From contig NZ_WJXZ01000012.1 of the NCBI RefSeq assembly GCF_009668025.1, forward strand, positions 62,001-126,000: a DNA stretch of 64,000 nt. The letters are read 5' to 3'. This stretch comes from Larkinella terrae. GTDB taxonomy: Bacteria > Bacteroidota > Bacteroidia > Cytophagales > Spirosomataceae. Below are positions 7,396-16,209 of the stretch, in pieces; position 1 is the first letter of the stretch; every line of letters starts with the position of its first letter. A program made the translations under genes and the position numbers. The notes under the pieces were generated by a model that was not told where the DNA came from, searched no databases, and worked only from the letters and a program-made list of their open reading frames with translations.

Positions 7396-9534
7396 ATGTC
7401 CACTACGGATTCTATTCTGAACGCATTCTGCTGGATGCTGGTCCACTCGCTCTGGCAGGGAATTTTGGCCGCTGCGGTGGCCGGGCTCATTATCGTTTCA
7501 ACGCCAAAAGCGGGCGTTCGTTTGCGGTACGGGTTGCTGGTTTTAGTCATTGCCCTGTTTGTGCTGGGCTGCGGTTTTACCTTTTTCCGGCAGTTCGACA
7601 GCCAGCCTTTGGGCGTTTCTTTCAACTCCCCAACGGCAATTAATTCTATAGTCACGACACCGAAAAACGGAGGGCTTACCGAATTACCGTATAAACCGGA
7701 AATGAGTTTTATACAAACCGGAGTAGAATTTCTGAATACCCACATCTTCTGGATTTTCCTCATCTGGGCGGGCTGTTTCGTTTTCAAAAGCACCCGATTC
7801 GTCGCTGGTTTGCGGCATTTGCACCGGCTGCGTCATCAGCAAATCCATCAACCTGCCGAACGCTGGCAAACGGAACTGGCGCGGCTGAGCAACTCGCTCG
7901 AAATCCGGTCGATTGTCCGGCTACTGGAATCGGAACGGGTGAACGTTCCCGTAACCATTGGGCATTTCAAGACGCTGATTCTGGTTCCGGTTGGTCTGTT
8001 GACAGCGCTCTCGCCGGAACAGGCAGAAACCGTTCTGCTGCATGAATTGGCCCATATCCGCCGAAAAGACTACTTCGTAAACTTGATGCAATGCCTGGTC
8101 GAAACTGTATTTTTCTTTAACCCGGCCCTGCTCTGGATTTCGGCGCTGATTCGGGAAGAGCGCGAAGCCTGTTGCGACGATCTGGTGATGAATCTGGCCG
8201 AAAACCGGAAGAGTTACCTGGAAGTGCTGGTTTTGTTTCAGGAAATTCAGCTGGATTCACTGCCTTTCGCGATGGGATTGACCAACCGGCGGACGCATTT
8301 GCTAAATCGGGTGAAACGGATGCTTTCGAAAGAAAACCAGCCGTTAACCAGCCTTGAAAAAGTTCTATTGGTTCTGGCCATTGCCGGGATGACGGCGTTT
8401 ACGTTCGTGCCGAAACCGGATACAGAAAAAACGAAATCGCCCACTGTGCTCCGCAAACCGGTTCCTCACGACAAACCAGTTGTCCAGCATCCGAAACCCG
8501 CGCAGGCTGTGGTAACAAAACCCCGGTCGGTGGTTTCCAAAAAACCGGTTGCCAACGAGTTAAAACCCGTTACGACCCTGGCGAGCGACACGATCAGCTT
8601 TGAGGGAATCAGCTTCTCCAGGCTCCGGTTTGATCCTTCCGACGCTGAAAACGTCAGCCACGTGACCATTACGGCCACCGACGGGAACGGCAAAAAATAC
8701 GCCATTACCAAGCAGGACGGAACCGTTACGGGTTTGGCCATTGATGACCAGCCGGTTGCCGCGAAGGAACTTCCCCGGTATACCGATTTATTCCGGCGGG
8801 TCGATCGATTCTTCGAAGAGCGGCTGGAAAAAAAGCGGAACATGATAGCTCAGGGATTGGCCAAGGGCCGGGCAGAATACGACCAAAGTCAGGCCGAAAT
8901 GAAACGGGCGATGGCGGCTAAACAGGCCAACCGGGAAAAAGGAAAAGACGGGTTTGCAGGCAAGGAAAAACCGGTTTTTTCGGAGAAAAACGAGTTCAGT
9001 TTCCCGGAAAAGAAAACTGATTTGTTCGTCGGGAAAGATGAAAACCGATCCGCAGAGAAAAAAGCGGATTGGTTCTCGAAGAAGAACGCCAGTCAATTTC
9101 CCGAAAAAAATGACAATGCGTTTTGGAAAAAGCATTCAAACCAGTCCTCCGAAAAAAATACCGGTCAATTTTCGGAAAAAGACAACTTTCGGCAATTGGA
9201 ACAAGGATCAAATGGGCCGAACCCGCCTGTTAGTTTGAAGCAGAAGCGGGAGTTTGATCAGGCCAGCATTCAGCCGGATGTCGATCGGGTGTACGGTGTC
9301 ATGGCCGATCTGGTTCAGGAAGGCGTCACGGCTTCTACCACGGCGATAGAGTGGTTCGGCTTGAGTGATTCGGAGCTGATTGTCAACGGCAAAAAACAGT
9401 CTGCGGAGTTACACGAAAAGCTCCGGAAAAAGTACGGTGTTCGGCCCAACTCCGGATTATATTACGGCCCCGTTCAGATGTCCGGCTCAGGATTTTTCCT
9501 GGATCACCAGGACGTTTCCCGTTTATCCAAATAG
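7396..9534 (+). CDS. M56 (BlaR1-like) membrane metallopeptidase with lysine-rich tail
   Basis: In this 712-residue protein the first part has four membrane segments (about 10-35, 46-64, 115-132 and 325-345) and a cytoplasmic zinc-protease domain with HELAH at 216-220 and downstream E-x-E-A-C-C-D-D. This is the M56 pattern of BlaR1/MecR1. The region after helix 4 has no penicillin-binding sensor domain. Instead it has a proline/lysine/valine-rich linker and a low-complexity stretch (about 520-620) built from irregular repeats of F-[PSA]-[EK]-K-[KN]. The C-terminal 90 residues look folded but I do not recognise them. It sits directly after the BlaI-like repressor, its likely substrate. The inducing signal is unknown. 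Confidence 0.87.
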   Translation: MSTTDSILNAFCWMLVHSLWQGILAAAVAGLIIVSTPKAGVRLRYGLLVLVIALFVLGCGFTFFRQFDSQPLGVSFNSPTAINSIVTTPKNGGLTELPYKPEMSFIQTGVEFLNTHIFWIFLIWAGCFVFKSTRFVAGLRHLHRLRHQQIHQPAERWQTELARLSNSLEIRSIVRLLESERVNVPVTIGHFKTLILVPVGLLTALSPEQAETVLLHELAHIRRKDYFVNLMQCLVETVFFFNPALLWISALIREEREACCDDLVMNLAENRKSYLEVLVLFQEIQLDSLPFAMGLTNRRTHLLNRVKRMLSKENQPLTSLEKVLLVLAIAGMTAFTFVPKPDTEKTKSPTVLRKPVPHDKPVVQHPKPAQAVVTKPRSVVSKKPVANELKPVTTLASDTISFEGISFSRLRFDPSDAENVSHVTITATDGNGKKYAITKQDGTVTGLAIDDQPVAAKELPRYTDLFRRVDRFFEERLEKKRNMIAQGLAKGRAEYDQSQAEMKRAMAAKQANREKGKDGFAGKEKPVFSEKNEFSFPEKKTDLFVGKDENRSAEKKADWFSKKNASQFPEKNDNAFWKKHSNQSSEKNTGQFSEKDNFRQLEQGSNGPNPPVSLKQKREFDQASIQPDVDRVYGVMADLVQEGVTASTTAIEWFGLSDSELIVNGKKQSAELHEKLRKKYGVRPNSGLYYGPVQMSGSGFFLDHQDVSRLSK

Positions 9535-9542
9535 AAAATCTC

Positions 9543-9591
9543 ATCCTAATAACATCGTTCCTGTCAGTGGCAGGAACGATGTTATTAGGAT
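9543..9591. terminator. 21-bp perfect hairpin after BlaR1-like gene
   Basis: Arms 9543-9563 and 9571-9591 are perfectly complementary with a 7-nt loop, 8 bases after the stop codon. No U-tract follows, so it may act as an mRNA 3' stabiliser or transcription terminator of the non-canonical kind. Confidence 0.6.
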
Positions 9592-9697
9592 AAATGGACG
9601 AAAAACCGGTCAGCTAATTGACTCAATTTCAACGGTTGATGGAACTAGTTGGCACCGATTGGACTTACTTTGTAAACCCATCGTCTACTCTCCTTCC

Positions 9698-10237
9698 ATG
9701 AATTTCACCTCCAGAGTCCTGATCATTCCCGGTTTGGGAAACTCAGGCGAACAACATTGGCAAAGCAGTTGGGAGCGCCACTATCCTGACTTTAAGCGCG
9801 TTCATCAGCAAGATTGGGATGCTCCGGTTTGTGAAGACTGGATTCATCAAATTGATCGGGCGGTGATGGACGGAGCTCCTGCCGAGGTGCTGCTCGTTGG
9901 GCATAGTCTGGCCTGTTCGACCATTGCGTATTGGGCGCAGACTTTTAACCGCCCCATCAAAGGCGCTTTGCTGGTGGCGCCGAGCGACACGGAAGCCGAA
10001 TCGTACCCGCCCGGAACGACCGGTTTTGCGCCCATTCCGCTCTCAAAACTCCCTTTTCCTTCCATTGTGGTCGCCAGTATCAACGATTTTTATGTGACGC
10101 TGGAACGCGCCACACTCTTTGCCCAAAGCTGGGGTAGTAAACTGGTCAATATTGGGGCTGCGGGACACATCAATGTCAACTCGGGACATACCGATTGGCC
10201 CGAAGGACTTCGGCTGCTCCAGGAATTGGAATCCTGA
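9698..10237 (+). CDS. RBBP9/YdeN-family alpha/beta hydrolase
   Basis: This 179-residue single-domain hydrolase begins with the hallmark IIPGLGNSGEQHWQSSWE of the RBBP9/YdeN (DUF1234) family. It has the nucleophile motif GHSLAC in VLLVGHSLACSTIAYWA. The acid is likely in VVASINDFYV and the histidine in AAGHINVNSGHTDW. Enzymes of this family are small serine hydrolases whose natural substrates are mostly unknown. The ATG at 9698 is chosen because the family motif starts ten codons later; the frame is open further upstream but that region is the intergenic hairpin area. It ends shortly before the chitinase gene, which has its own signal peptide. Confidence 0.88.
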   Translation: MNFTSRVLIIPGLGNSGEQHWQSSWERHYPDFKRVHQQDWDAPVCEDWIHQIDRAVMDGAPAEVLLVGHSLACSTIAYWAQTFNRPIKGALLVAPSDTEAESYPPGTTGFAPIPLSKLPFPSIVVASINDFYVTLERATLFAQSWGSKLVNIGAAGHINVNSGHTDWPEGLRLLQELES

Positions 10238-10320
10238 CGGTGGGTTTTCGGAACGTTGGTGTTAATTTCGTCATTGCTGTGTATTTTACGCACTTTTTGG
10301 CAATCACATTTACCAACCTG

Positions 10321-11478
10321 ATGATGAAAAAACCGCTTTTTAGTTTACTCCTTGTTTCCATTTTCTGTCAATTGGTATTCGTACCAAAAACGGTTTTGGG
10401 TCAATCCCAAGCCAAGAAAAAATACGTTCTGATCGGCTACGTCGGCGGGGGCGGCTGGAAGAAAAGCGACATTGAAGCCCAGAAACTGACGCACATCAAC
10501 TATGCCTTTGCGGTTCCGGCCGAAAACGGCGAACTGGCCCCGATCCGGGCGAGGGATTCGGTCAATCTGGCAACGCTCAATTCGCTGAAGGCCGTCAATA
10601 AGGACCTCCAGATTCTGATTTCGATTGGCGGCTGGGGCGGTTGCCGGTATTTTTCCGACGCGTCGCTGACGGATGCCTCGCGCAGGAAATTTGCGACCAG
10701 TGCGGTTTCGCTGCTCAAAAAACACAAACTCGACGGCGTTGATATCGACTGGGAATATCCCGACCAAATTGGCGAAAACAACATCTTCCGGCCGGTCGAC
10801 AAGCAGAATTTTACGCTGTTGCTCAAGGAGTTGCGGGAGCAGCTGGATGCGCAGGGTAAAAAAGATAAGCGCCCGGCCTCGCGGCATTATTTGCTGACGG
10901 CGGCCACCGGGGGCGACACGGCTTTCGTGAACCATACCGAACTGGGCAACGCGCAGAAATACCTCGATTACGTCAACATCATGACGTACGATCTTTATCA
11001 CGGGAATGATAAAAAAACCGGTCACCACAGCCCGCTGTATCAGTCGGCATTAAGTGATCGGTCGCGCAACAGTTCCGACGATGCCGTGAACGGGCACCTT
11101 AAAGCCGGGGTTCCGGCCAGCAAAATTGTGCTCGGCTTGCCCTTTTACGGCCGGGGCTGGACCGCCGTCAATCCGGTGAATAACGGGTTGTTTCAGCCGT
11201 CGTCCGGCAAACACATGAGTCCGAATTACTACGATCTGGTGGCCAATTACATCAACAAAAACGGGTATACGCGGTACTGGGACGACAAGGCCAAAGCGCC
11301 GTATCTGTGGAATCCCGAAAGCCGTACCTTTATTTCGTACGCCGACAAAGAGTCGATGGTTCACAAAATCGACTACGTCAAATCGAAAGGACTAGCGGGT
11401 GCGATGTTCTGGGAATATACGCTTGACTTAAAGGAAGATAAGCTCCTGGATGTGCTGGTGAAAGAGCTGGCGAAATGA
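10321..11478 (+). CDS. GH18 chitinase-like secreted glycosidase
   Basis: This 385-residue protein has an N-terminal signal peptide (about 1-28, KKPLFSLLLV... ending VLGQ). The GH18 barrel follows: SIGGWG at 101-106 and catalytic DGVDIDWE at 138-145 with Glu145 as the acid. A MTYDLYHG motif and a late GAMFWEYTLD strand are also present. These are the catalytic features of family 18 chitinases and related beta-N-acetylglucosaminidases acting outside the cytoplasm. No carbohydrate-binding or T9SS sorting domain is attached, so it is probably periplasmic or exported by the Sec route. ATG codons at 10321 and 10324 are both possible. A large nested hairpin follows it. Confidence 0.92.
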   Translation: MMKKPLFSLLLVSIFCQLVFVPKTVLGQSQAKKKYVLIGYVGGGGWKKSDIEAQKLTHINYAFAVPAENGELAPIRARDSVNLATLNSLKAVNKDLQILISIGGWGGCRYFSDASLTDASRRKFATSAVSLLKKHKLDGVDIDWEYPDQIGENNIFRPVDKQNFTLLLKELREQLDAQGKKDKRPASRHYLLTAATGGDTAFVNHTELGNAQKYLDYVNIMTYDLYHGNDKKTGHHSPLYQSALSDRSRNSSDDAVNGHLKAGVPASKIVLGLPFYGRGWTAVNPVNNGLFQPSSGKHMSPNYYDLVANYINKNGYTRYWDDKAKAPYLWNPESRTFISYADKESMVHKIDYVKSKGLAGAMFWEYTLDLKEDKLLDVLVKELAK

Positions 11479-11486
11479 GTTTAGTT

Positions 11487-11582
11487 GTTTCGCAGAGTTA
11501 AGCGGAGAAAAAATGAGTTAAGCAGAGTTTTTATATAATTCCTCTGCGTAACTCTAATTTCCTCCGCTTAACTCTGCGAAAC
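11487..11582. repeat. Nested inverted repeat between convergent genes
   Basis: The outer arms 11487-11507 and 11562-11582 form a perfect 21-bp stem. An inner 13-bp stem with one mismatch (GAGTTAAGCAGAG at 11515-11527 against CTCTGCGTAACTC at 11542-11554) sits inside. Inner and outer stems are variants of the same unit (GCAGAGTTA-type), so this looks like a dispersed REP-type element. It occupies the whole gap between convergent genes and probably terminates both. Confidence 0.75.
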
Positions 11583-11593
11583 TATTGTTTTTC

Positions 11594-11890
11594 TTAAACC
11601 ACCTGAACCCCCACTTCATAATAATCGATGGTCGGTGGTCCGGCAAAATATCCTCCCATTCCTTTCAACACACCTTGCAGAAAACCGTTGTTTTCGGCAT
11701 TGATCCGGGCTTCTTCCGACACCCAGAGCGTTACCATCAGGCATTTATTCGTTTCGGCATTGGTTAAAAACCGGCTATTGATAAAACCGTCCTGTTCTTT
11801 GAGCGCCGGGCCCACCGAATCGTGGAAATAGGCGGTAGCTTCACTAATCGATTCCGGTTTCAGGGGCACCTGAATTACGCGTGCGTACAT
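11594..11890 (-). CDS. ABM-domain (antibiotic biosynthesis monooxygenase-like) protein
   Basis: This 98-residue ferredoxin-like alpha/beta protein begins MYARVIQVPLKPESI. The helix VGPALKEQDGF and strands SRFLTN... and CLMVTLWVSEE follow, the order of the ABM (dimeric alpha-beta barrel) superfamily. Members include small monooxygenases, heme-degrading enzymes and proteins of unknown function. No specific catalytic residues can be assigned. It is transcribed alone from a -7 element at 11921-11928 on the minus strand. Confidence 0.72.
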   Translation of the reverse strand: MYARVIQVPLKPESISEATAYFHDSVGPALKEQDGFINSRFLTNAETNKCLMVTLWVSEEARINAENNGFLQGVLKGMGGYFAGPPTIDYYEVGVQVV

Positions 11891-11920
11891 ATAATAAAAC
11901 GTTAAGGATTAAAGCGTTAT

Positions 11921-11928
11921 CAAATGTA
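11921..11928 (-). promoter_or_regulatory. -7 element (TACATTTG) for the ABM gene
   Basis: On the minus strand this reads TACATTTG, an exact match to TAnnTTTG. It is about 30 bases before the start codon at 11890. Confidence 0.5.
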
Positions 11929-12013
11929 GTTTTTAATTTCATTGCCATTGTTATATTTCTGTGAAGAGCGCCCGATTTTTAGCGAATGCTCGCTTCATTG
12001 AGGACTTCTCTGT

Positions 12014-12021
12014 TAATTTTG
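12014..12021 (+). promoter_or_regulatory. -7 element (TAATTTTG) for the GDPD gene
   Basis: An exact TAnnTTTG match lies 23 bases before the ATG at 12045. Confidence 0.5.
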
Positions 12022-12044
12022 CGCACTAAATCCGCTTAAACCGT

Positions 12045-12815
12045 ATGAAAACCGTCTTTTTCAATACCGCATTCGTAGTCTTGTTATCCACCTGTTCCGT
12101 TGTTCAAAGTATGGGACAAACCAAAGTGATTGCTCACCGGGGCGCCTGGAAAAATAGCGGAGCACCCCAAAATTCGATTGCGTCGCTGCAGCAGGCTATT
12201 AAACTGGGCTGCTACGGGAGTGAATTCGACGTACACATGACCGCCGATTCGTCGCTGGTGGTTAACCATGATCACGACTTGCAGGGTGTTCATCTGGAAA
12301 CCGCTCCGGCCGCCGACATCAAGGCACTGAAACTCGCCAACGGCGAATCGCTGCCGACGCTGGAAAGCTACCTGAAAGAAGGATTGAAGCAAAAGAAAAC
12401 CCGGCTGATTCTGGAAATCAAGGCGTCGAAAGTCAGTAAGGAGCATTCGCTGGCGCTGGCAACCAAATGCGTGCAGACCGTGAAGGCCATGAAAGGCCGG
12501 AAGCTGGTCGACTACATCAGCTTCGATTACGACGTCTGCAAGAAGGTGAAAGAACTCGATCCTTCGGCCAACGTGGCGTATCTGATGGGCGACAAAGCCC
12601 CCGAACTGCTGGCGGCCGACGGTTTATACGGACTGGATTACAACCAGGCGATCATGAAGAAAAACGAAAACTGGATTCAGGAAGCCCACCAAAAGAAATT
12701 GACCGTCAACGTCTGGACGGTCAATGATCCGGAAATGATGAACTGGCTGCTGGAACGGAAAGCCGACTTCATCACCACCGACGAACCGGAAAAACTGCTG
12801 GAGAAAGTGAAGTAG
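12045..12815 (+). CDS. Glycerophosphodiester phosphodiesterase, secreted
   Basis: This 256-residue protein has a signal peptide (about 1-24, ending VVQSMGQ). The GDPD barrel begins VIAHRGAW with His31 and Arg32, then Glu60/Asp62 in SEFDVHMT and His75 in VVNHDHDL. These residues form the calcium-dependent active site of the family, which hydrolyses glycerophosphodiesters to glycerol-3-phosphate and an alcohol. A late NVWTVNDPEMMNWLLE segment is also diagnostic. It probably acts in the periplasm on lipid head-group fragments. The gene stands alone and ends immediately before an inverted heptamer array shared with the convergent MFS gene. Confidence 0.92.
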   Translation: MKTVFFNTAFVVLLSTCSVVQSMGQTKVIAHRGAWKNSGAPQNSIASLQQAIKLGCYGSEFDVHMTADSSLVVNHDHDLQGVHLETAPAADIKALKLANGESLPTLESYLKEGLKQKKTRLILEIKASKVSKEHSLALATKCVQTVKAMKGRKLVDYISFDYDVCKKVKELDPSANVAYLMGDKAPELLAADGLYGLDYNQAIMKKNENWIQEAHQKKLTVNVWTVNDPEMMNWLLERKADFITTDEPEKLLEKVK

Positions 12816-12820
12816 ACGAT

Positions 12821-12888
12821 TGACCGCTGACCATTGACGATAGACCATTGTCCGGAACGAGTGGTCAATGGTCAGCCGTCAATGGTCA
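12821..12888. repeat. Inverted heptamer repeat array
   Basis: The left arm is built of 7-base units TGACCGC, TGACCAT, TGACGAT, AGACCAT (12821-12848). The right arm is the complement pattern GTGGTCA, ATGGTCA, GCCGTCA, ATGGTCA (12861-12888). The arms can fold into a long imperfect hairpin between two convergent genes. The last three bases of the right arm are the stop codon of the minus-strand MFS gene. Confidence 0.75.
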
Positions 12889-14052
12889 ACTCTTCACTTT
12901 CTTCGCCATCAGGGCGACGCACAGGCCCATTCCGGCAATGATGACGAAGGAAATGCGGAGGCTGGTGGCTCCGGCGACAAAACCGATCAGCGGAGGACCG
13001 ATCAGGAAACCCAGAAAACCGATGGTCGAGACCGCAGCGAGTGCTACGCCAGGCGACATCACCGTCGATTTTCCGGCCGCGCTATACACCAGCGGCACCA
13101 CCGACGATACGCCAAAACCGACCAGGAAAAACCCGATAATGGCGGTTCCCATATATGGCAAGGCAACGGAAGTCAGCAAACCGGACGCAATCAGAATACC
13201 GCTCAGTTGCAGGGTGCGTTTCAATCCGTAACGGGTGACGAACCAGTCGGCAATAAACCGCCCCAGCGCCATCGTACTCATGAACGCCGTGTAACCCGCG
13301 CCGACCATCGCCTTATCGGCCAGCACAACTTTCTTGAAGTAAATACCGCTCCAGTCGAACATCGCACCTTCGCAAATCATCGCGCAGAAAGCGATAATCC
13401 CCAGAATCAACAACGCTTTATCGGGTTTGGCAAAAATGGGCTGGTCGGCGTTGGTGTTCGCATCTTCCGGCAAAATATACCGGGAAGCCACCGCCAGCGC
13501 GGCCAGGGCGAAGAAAAGAACAGCCGCAAAATGCTGATAGGGAACAATACCGGAGCCAATCATAAAAGCGCCGACCATCGCACCCGCAAAACCTGCCAGA
13601 CTCCAGAGGCCGTGAAACGACGCCATCACCGGCCGGTTATACAGGGCCTCGACCCCAACGGCCTGCGTGTTGATGGCGATATTGGCCATGTTCCCAATCA
13701 GCCCAAATACGAACAGACAAGTCATCAGTTGCAGGGTACTTTGCGCAAACCCCAGGCTCAGCAGCGTCAGGGCGTAGAAACCGACGGCCAGTGTGGCCAC
13801 TTTGCGGCTTCCGATTTTGGTAGTCAGCCAGCCCGCAACCGGCAGTGAAAGCATCAAACCGGCTGGCAGCGCGAGTAAAACACCCCCCAGCTCGGTATCC
13901 GACAGCCCCAGCGTCTGCTGAATACTCGGAATCCGCGACGCCCAACTGGCAAATGAGAGTCCCTGGAGGAAAAATAAAGCACCAACCGCGCCCCGACGGA
14001 TGCTACGTGTCGAGAGCCGGGGTGATAAACGGTGTGAGATGGTAAAATTCAT
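12886..14052 (-). CDS. MFS transporter, YbjJ-like
   Basis: This 388-residue protein has about 12 membrane helices. The N-terminal part has FASWASRIPSIQQTLGLSDTELG and a loop GWLTTKIGSRKVATL (motif A: G-x-x-[ST]-x-x-x-G-x-R-[RK]). The pattern W-x-SRIP followed by LGL and a serine/asparagine is typical of the YbjJ-type MFS group. Substrate unknown; related proteins are predicted sugar or drug carriers. The start at 14052 is preceded by a -7 element at 14111-14118. The 3' end lies within the heptamer array shared with the GDPD gene. Confidence 0.85.
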   Translation of the reverse strand: MNFTISHRLSPRLSTRSIRRGAVGALFFLQGLSFASWASRIPSIQQTLGLSDTELGGVLLALPAGLMLSLPVAGWLTTKIGSRKVATLAVGFYALTLLSLGFAQSTLQLMTCLFVFGLIGNMANIAINTQAVGVEALYNRPVMASFHGLWSLAGFAGAMVGAFMIGSGIVPYQHFAAVLFFALAALAVASRYILPEDANTNADQPIFAKPDKALLILGIIAFCAMICEGAMFDWSGIYFKKVVLADKAMVGAGYTAFMSTMALGRFIADWFVTRYGLKRTLQLSGILIASGLLTSVALPYMGTAIIGFFLVGFGVSSVVPLVYSAAGKSTVMSPGVALAAVSTIGFLGFLIGPPLIGFVAGATSLRISFVIIAGMGLCVALMAKKVKS

Positions 14053-14415
14053 TCTGGAAAAAATTCAAAAATTCAGGTTGTATTCGATTTACTTTTTAAT
14101 TTTTATCGGGCAAAAATAGTTTAATTTTCAGCACGAAAAGCACTTTCACTCAACCGTAAAATCAAAATCACCCGAATTTAGTTCTTGGATTTAGTCAATT
14201 CTGAAAGAGTTCGTATTGATTGTATGGAAAGTACAATAAACGCAAATCAAAACCGGTTGAGCCAGTCCTGAAATAGATGGAATAGCGAAATCCGCCGACT
14301 TGGTTTGGGTAGTTTTTCGTCGCCTGACTCGTCAACAGGAATCCCGCCGAATGCAACCTAACCGGTTTTTTACCGATCTTTAGTCTGGTCAACGCTAACT
14401 GCCCGACCGAAACCG
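14053..14415. other. Divergent intergenic region, no gene seen
   Basis: The 363 bases between the divergent MFS and AraC genes are AT-rich and have no coding pattern I trust. On the minus strand TATTTTTG (14111-14118) is a -7 element for the MFS gene. No clear promoter for the AraC-type gene was found. Confidence 0.5.
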
Positions 14416-15222
14416 ATGACGGAGATATTTGATAACATTCGAAAACTGTACCGTTTCTACGTTCCCACCAACGAACTGGCGGAATTCATTGAGTTTTTTT
14501 CCGAATCGTCGGCCGCAGAAACGTACCGCCAGGTGGCGGATAACCGGTTTTCGGTGAAGATGTTTCCGAGCTGGACGCCCACGTGTTACATCAATCTGGG
14601 CGAACCGTATCAGCTTTCCATTGGTGCCAGGCAGTACCTGATTCAAAAAGATACGGACGTGCTTATTCTCCGCAACAGCATTGTGGAGCGGCACAACCTG
14701 CCCACCGATTACATCTTCACCATCAAGTTTTTTCCGGGCGGACTGGAAGCGGTTCTGGGGATCAATCAGGTCCGGTTTGTCGATCAGGCTGTTAATCTGG
14801 CAACGATTTTACCCATCGACATCCTTCAGCACGTCAAACAACTGGATACTTTCGAGGAACGCGTTGACCTGCTTCAGCGCTATTTTTTAAGCCGATTCCA
14901 TCAATCGAAAAAAACCGACCACTACCGGCAGTTCGTCGCAACCACCATCGGCACATTCGATGCCAGCGGCATGGTGCTGAATACGGGACAACTCGCTGAC
15001 CGACTGTTCGCAACGTCGAAAACCATCAATCGGTATTTTCACCGGATTATCGGTATTTCTCCCAAAAACTACCTGCTGACGGTAAGAACCCGCGCGGCCC
15101 TTTCCGGTTACGTAGCGGACAAAAACCGCTTCTCGCCTTACGACTTTGGTTATTACGACATGAGCCATTTCTACAAGGATGTCGTCCGGTTTACGGGTAA
15201 AAAATTACGCGAATCCCACTAA
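14416..15222 (+). CDS. AraC-family transcriptional regulator
   Basis: This 268-residue protein has an N-terminal effector-type domain of the DUF6597 kind (LYRFYVPTNELAEFIEFF..., NRFSVKMFPSWTPTCYINL). The C-terminal double helix-turn-helix is about residues 165-265: LNTGQLADRLFATSKTINRY, RIIGISPKNYLLTVR, then YDFGYYDMSHFYKDVVRFTG, close to the AraC signature F-x-D-x-S-H-F-x(4)-K-x-x-G. It is monocistronic. The likely targets are neighbouring genes such as the divergent MFS carrier or downstream oxygenase, but nothing in the sequence proves this. Confidence 0.88.
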   Translation: MTEIFDNIRKLYRFYVPTNELAEFIEFFSESSAAETYRQVADNRFSVKMFPSWTPTCYINLGEPYQLSIGARQYLIQKDTDVLILRNSIVERHNLPTDYIFTIKFFPGGLEAVLGINQVRFVDQAVNLATILPIDILQHVKQLDTFEERVDLLQRYFLSRFHQSKKTDHYRQFVATTIGTFDASGMVLNTGQLADRLFATSKTINRYFHRIIGISPKNYLLTVRTRAALSGYVADKNRFSPYDFGYYDMSHFYKDVVRFTGKKLRESH

Positions 15223-15270
15223 TTCTATTCCACCCGGCCGTTTAGGCCGATGAACGAACGCCCAAACTAC

Positions 15271-15301
15271 TTGCGGGCAATTCGGTTATCTGCTACATTT
15301 G
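15271..15301 (+). promoter_or_regulatory. Promoter of the PhyH-like gene
   Basis: TTG (15271-15273) and TACATTTG (15294-15301) have a 20-base spacer, which fits the Bacteroidota -33/-7 arrangement. The transcript would have a leader of about 110 bases before the chosen ATG at 15415. Confidence 0.55.
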
Positions 15302-15414
15302 TTCGTATGAGAATGGCTCCAATGCTTTAACAATCCCTCCCATTGTCGCTCCGACACATGGCCTTTTTGAAGGCCCAATTTCATATTGCCAATACTTTCC
15401 AAAGCCAGATTCTC

Positions 15415-16209
15415 ATGCCAGACAGACTCTCTAAAAACCAGTTGGACGAGTTCATTCACAATGGATTGGTCCGCATCGATCAGGCCTTTTCGCCTGAAAT
15501 CGCCCTAGCCGCCCGCCAAATTCTCTGGAACGACATGGACGTTGATCCCAACAACCCATCGACCTGGAAAAAACCGGTCATCCGGCTTGGCATGTATGCC
15601 CAGGAGCCGTTTGTTCAGGCGGCCAATACGGAAATTCTTCACCGGGCTTTCGACCAGCTGGTGGGTCCGGGCAGGTGGCTTCCCTGCCGAAGTATGGGCA
15701 CTTTTCCCGTCCGTTTTCCGTCAACTGAAGATCCCGGCGACACCGGATGGCACGTCGATGCCGGTTTCCCCGGCACCGAACCGGCTAATTTTTTCGAATG
15801 GCGGGTCAACATTCGGTCAAAAGGCCGGGCGCTGCTGATGCTGTTCCTTTTTTCGGATGTTGGCGAAAAGGACGCTCCAACCCGGCTTCGGCTCGGATCG
15901 CACCGGGACGTGGCCCGTTTGTTAAAACCGGCGGGCGAACAGGGCCTGTCGTTTATGGAACTGGCCGGAAAACTGGCGGACTTACCGGCCCGAAACGAAC
16001 TGACAGCAACCGGTAAAGCCGGTACGGTTTACCTCTGCCACCCTTTTCTGGCCCATGCCGCCCAGCCGCACCACGGTACCGAGCCCCGGTTTTTGGCGCA
16101 GCCTCCTTTACTCACCCGCGAGGGTTTACGCATCGAAGGTTCCGCTGAGGAAAACTATTTCCCGGTCGAAGAAGCGATTCGGATCGGATTGGAAAATCAC
16201 ATCTCCTGA
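15415..16209 (+). CDS. Phytanoyl-CoA dioxygenase (PhyH)-family protein
   Basis: This protein has about 264 residues. The jelly-roll Fe(II)/2-oxoglutarate oxygenase pattern is visible. WHVDAG gives the H-x-D pair, and a distal histidine lies in YLCHPFLAHAAQPHHG, followed by an arginine (EPRFLAQPP) that would bind the 2-oxoglutarate carboxylate. PhyH-type enzymes hydroxylate many small molecules, so the substrate cannot be told. The ATG at 15415 (MPDRLSKNQLDEF) is preferred because PhyH proteins begin with this L-x-x-F-x-x-x-G helix. A TTG at 15343 would add 24 unrelated residues. The last 13 bases overlap the convergent small membrane gene. Confidence 0.82.
   Translation: MPDRLSKNQLDEFIHNGLVRIDQAFSPEIALAARQILWNDMDVDPNNPSTWKKPVIRLGMYAQEPFVQAANTEILHRAFDQLVGPGRWLPCRSMGTFPVRFPSTEDPGDTGWHVDAGFPGTEPANFFEWRVNIRSKGRALLMLFLFSDVGEKDAPTRLRLGSHRDVARLLKPAGEQGLSFMELAGKLADLPARNELTATGKAGTVYLCHPFLAHAAQPHHGTEPRFLAQPPLLTREGLRIEGSAEENYFPVEEAIRIGLENHIS

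Noticed and set aside
9543-9591. Insertion-sequence terminal repeat
   Set aside because: The perfect hairpin encloses only 7 bases and there is no transposase, so it is a terminator-like structure.
12868-13848. Long plus-strand open frame (326 codons) opposite the YbjJ-like MFS gene
   Set aside because: It is antisense to a clear membrane transporter and has the composition of a shadow frame; no domain pattern.
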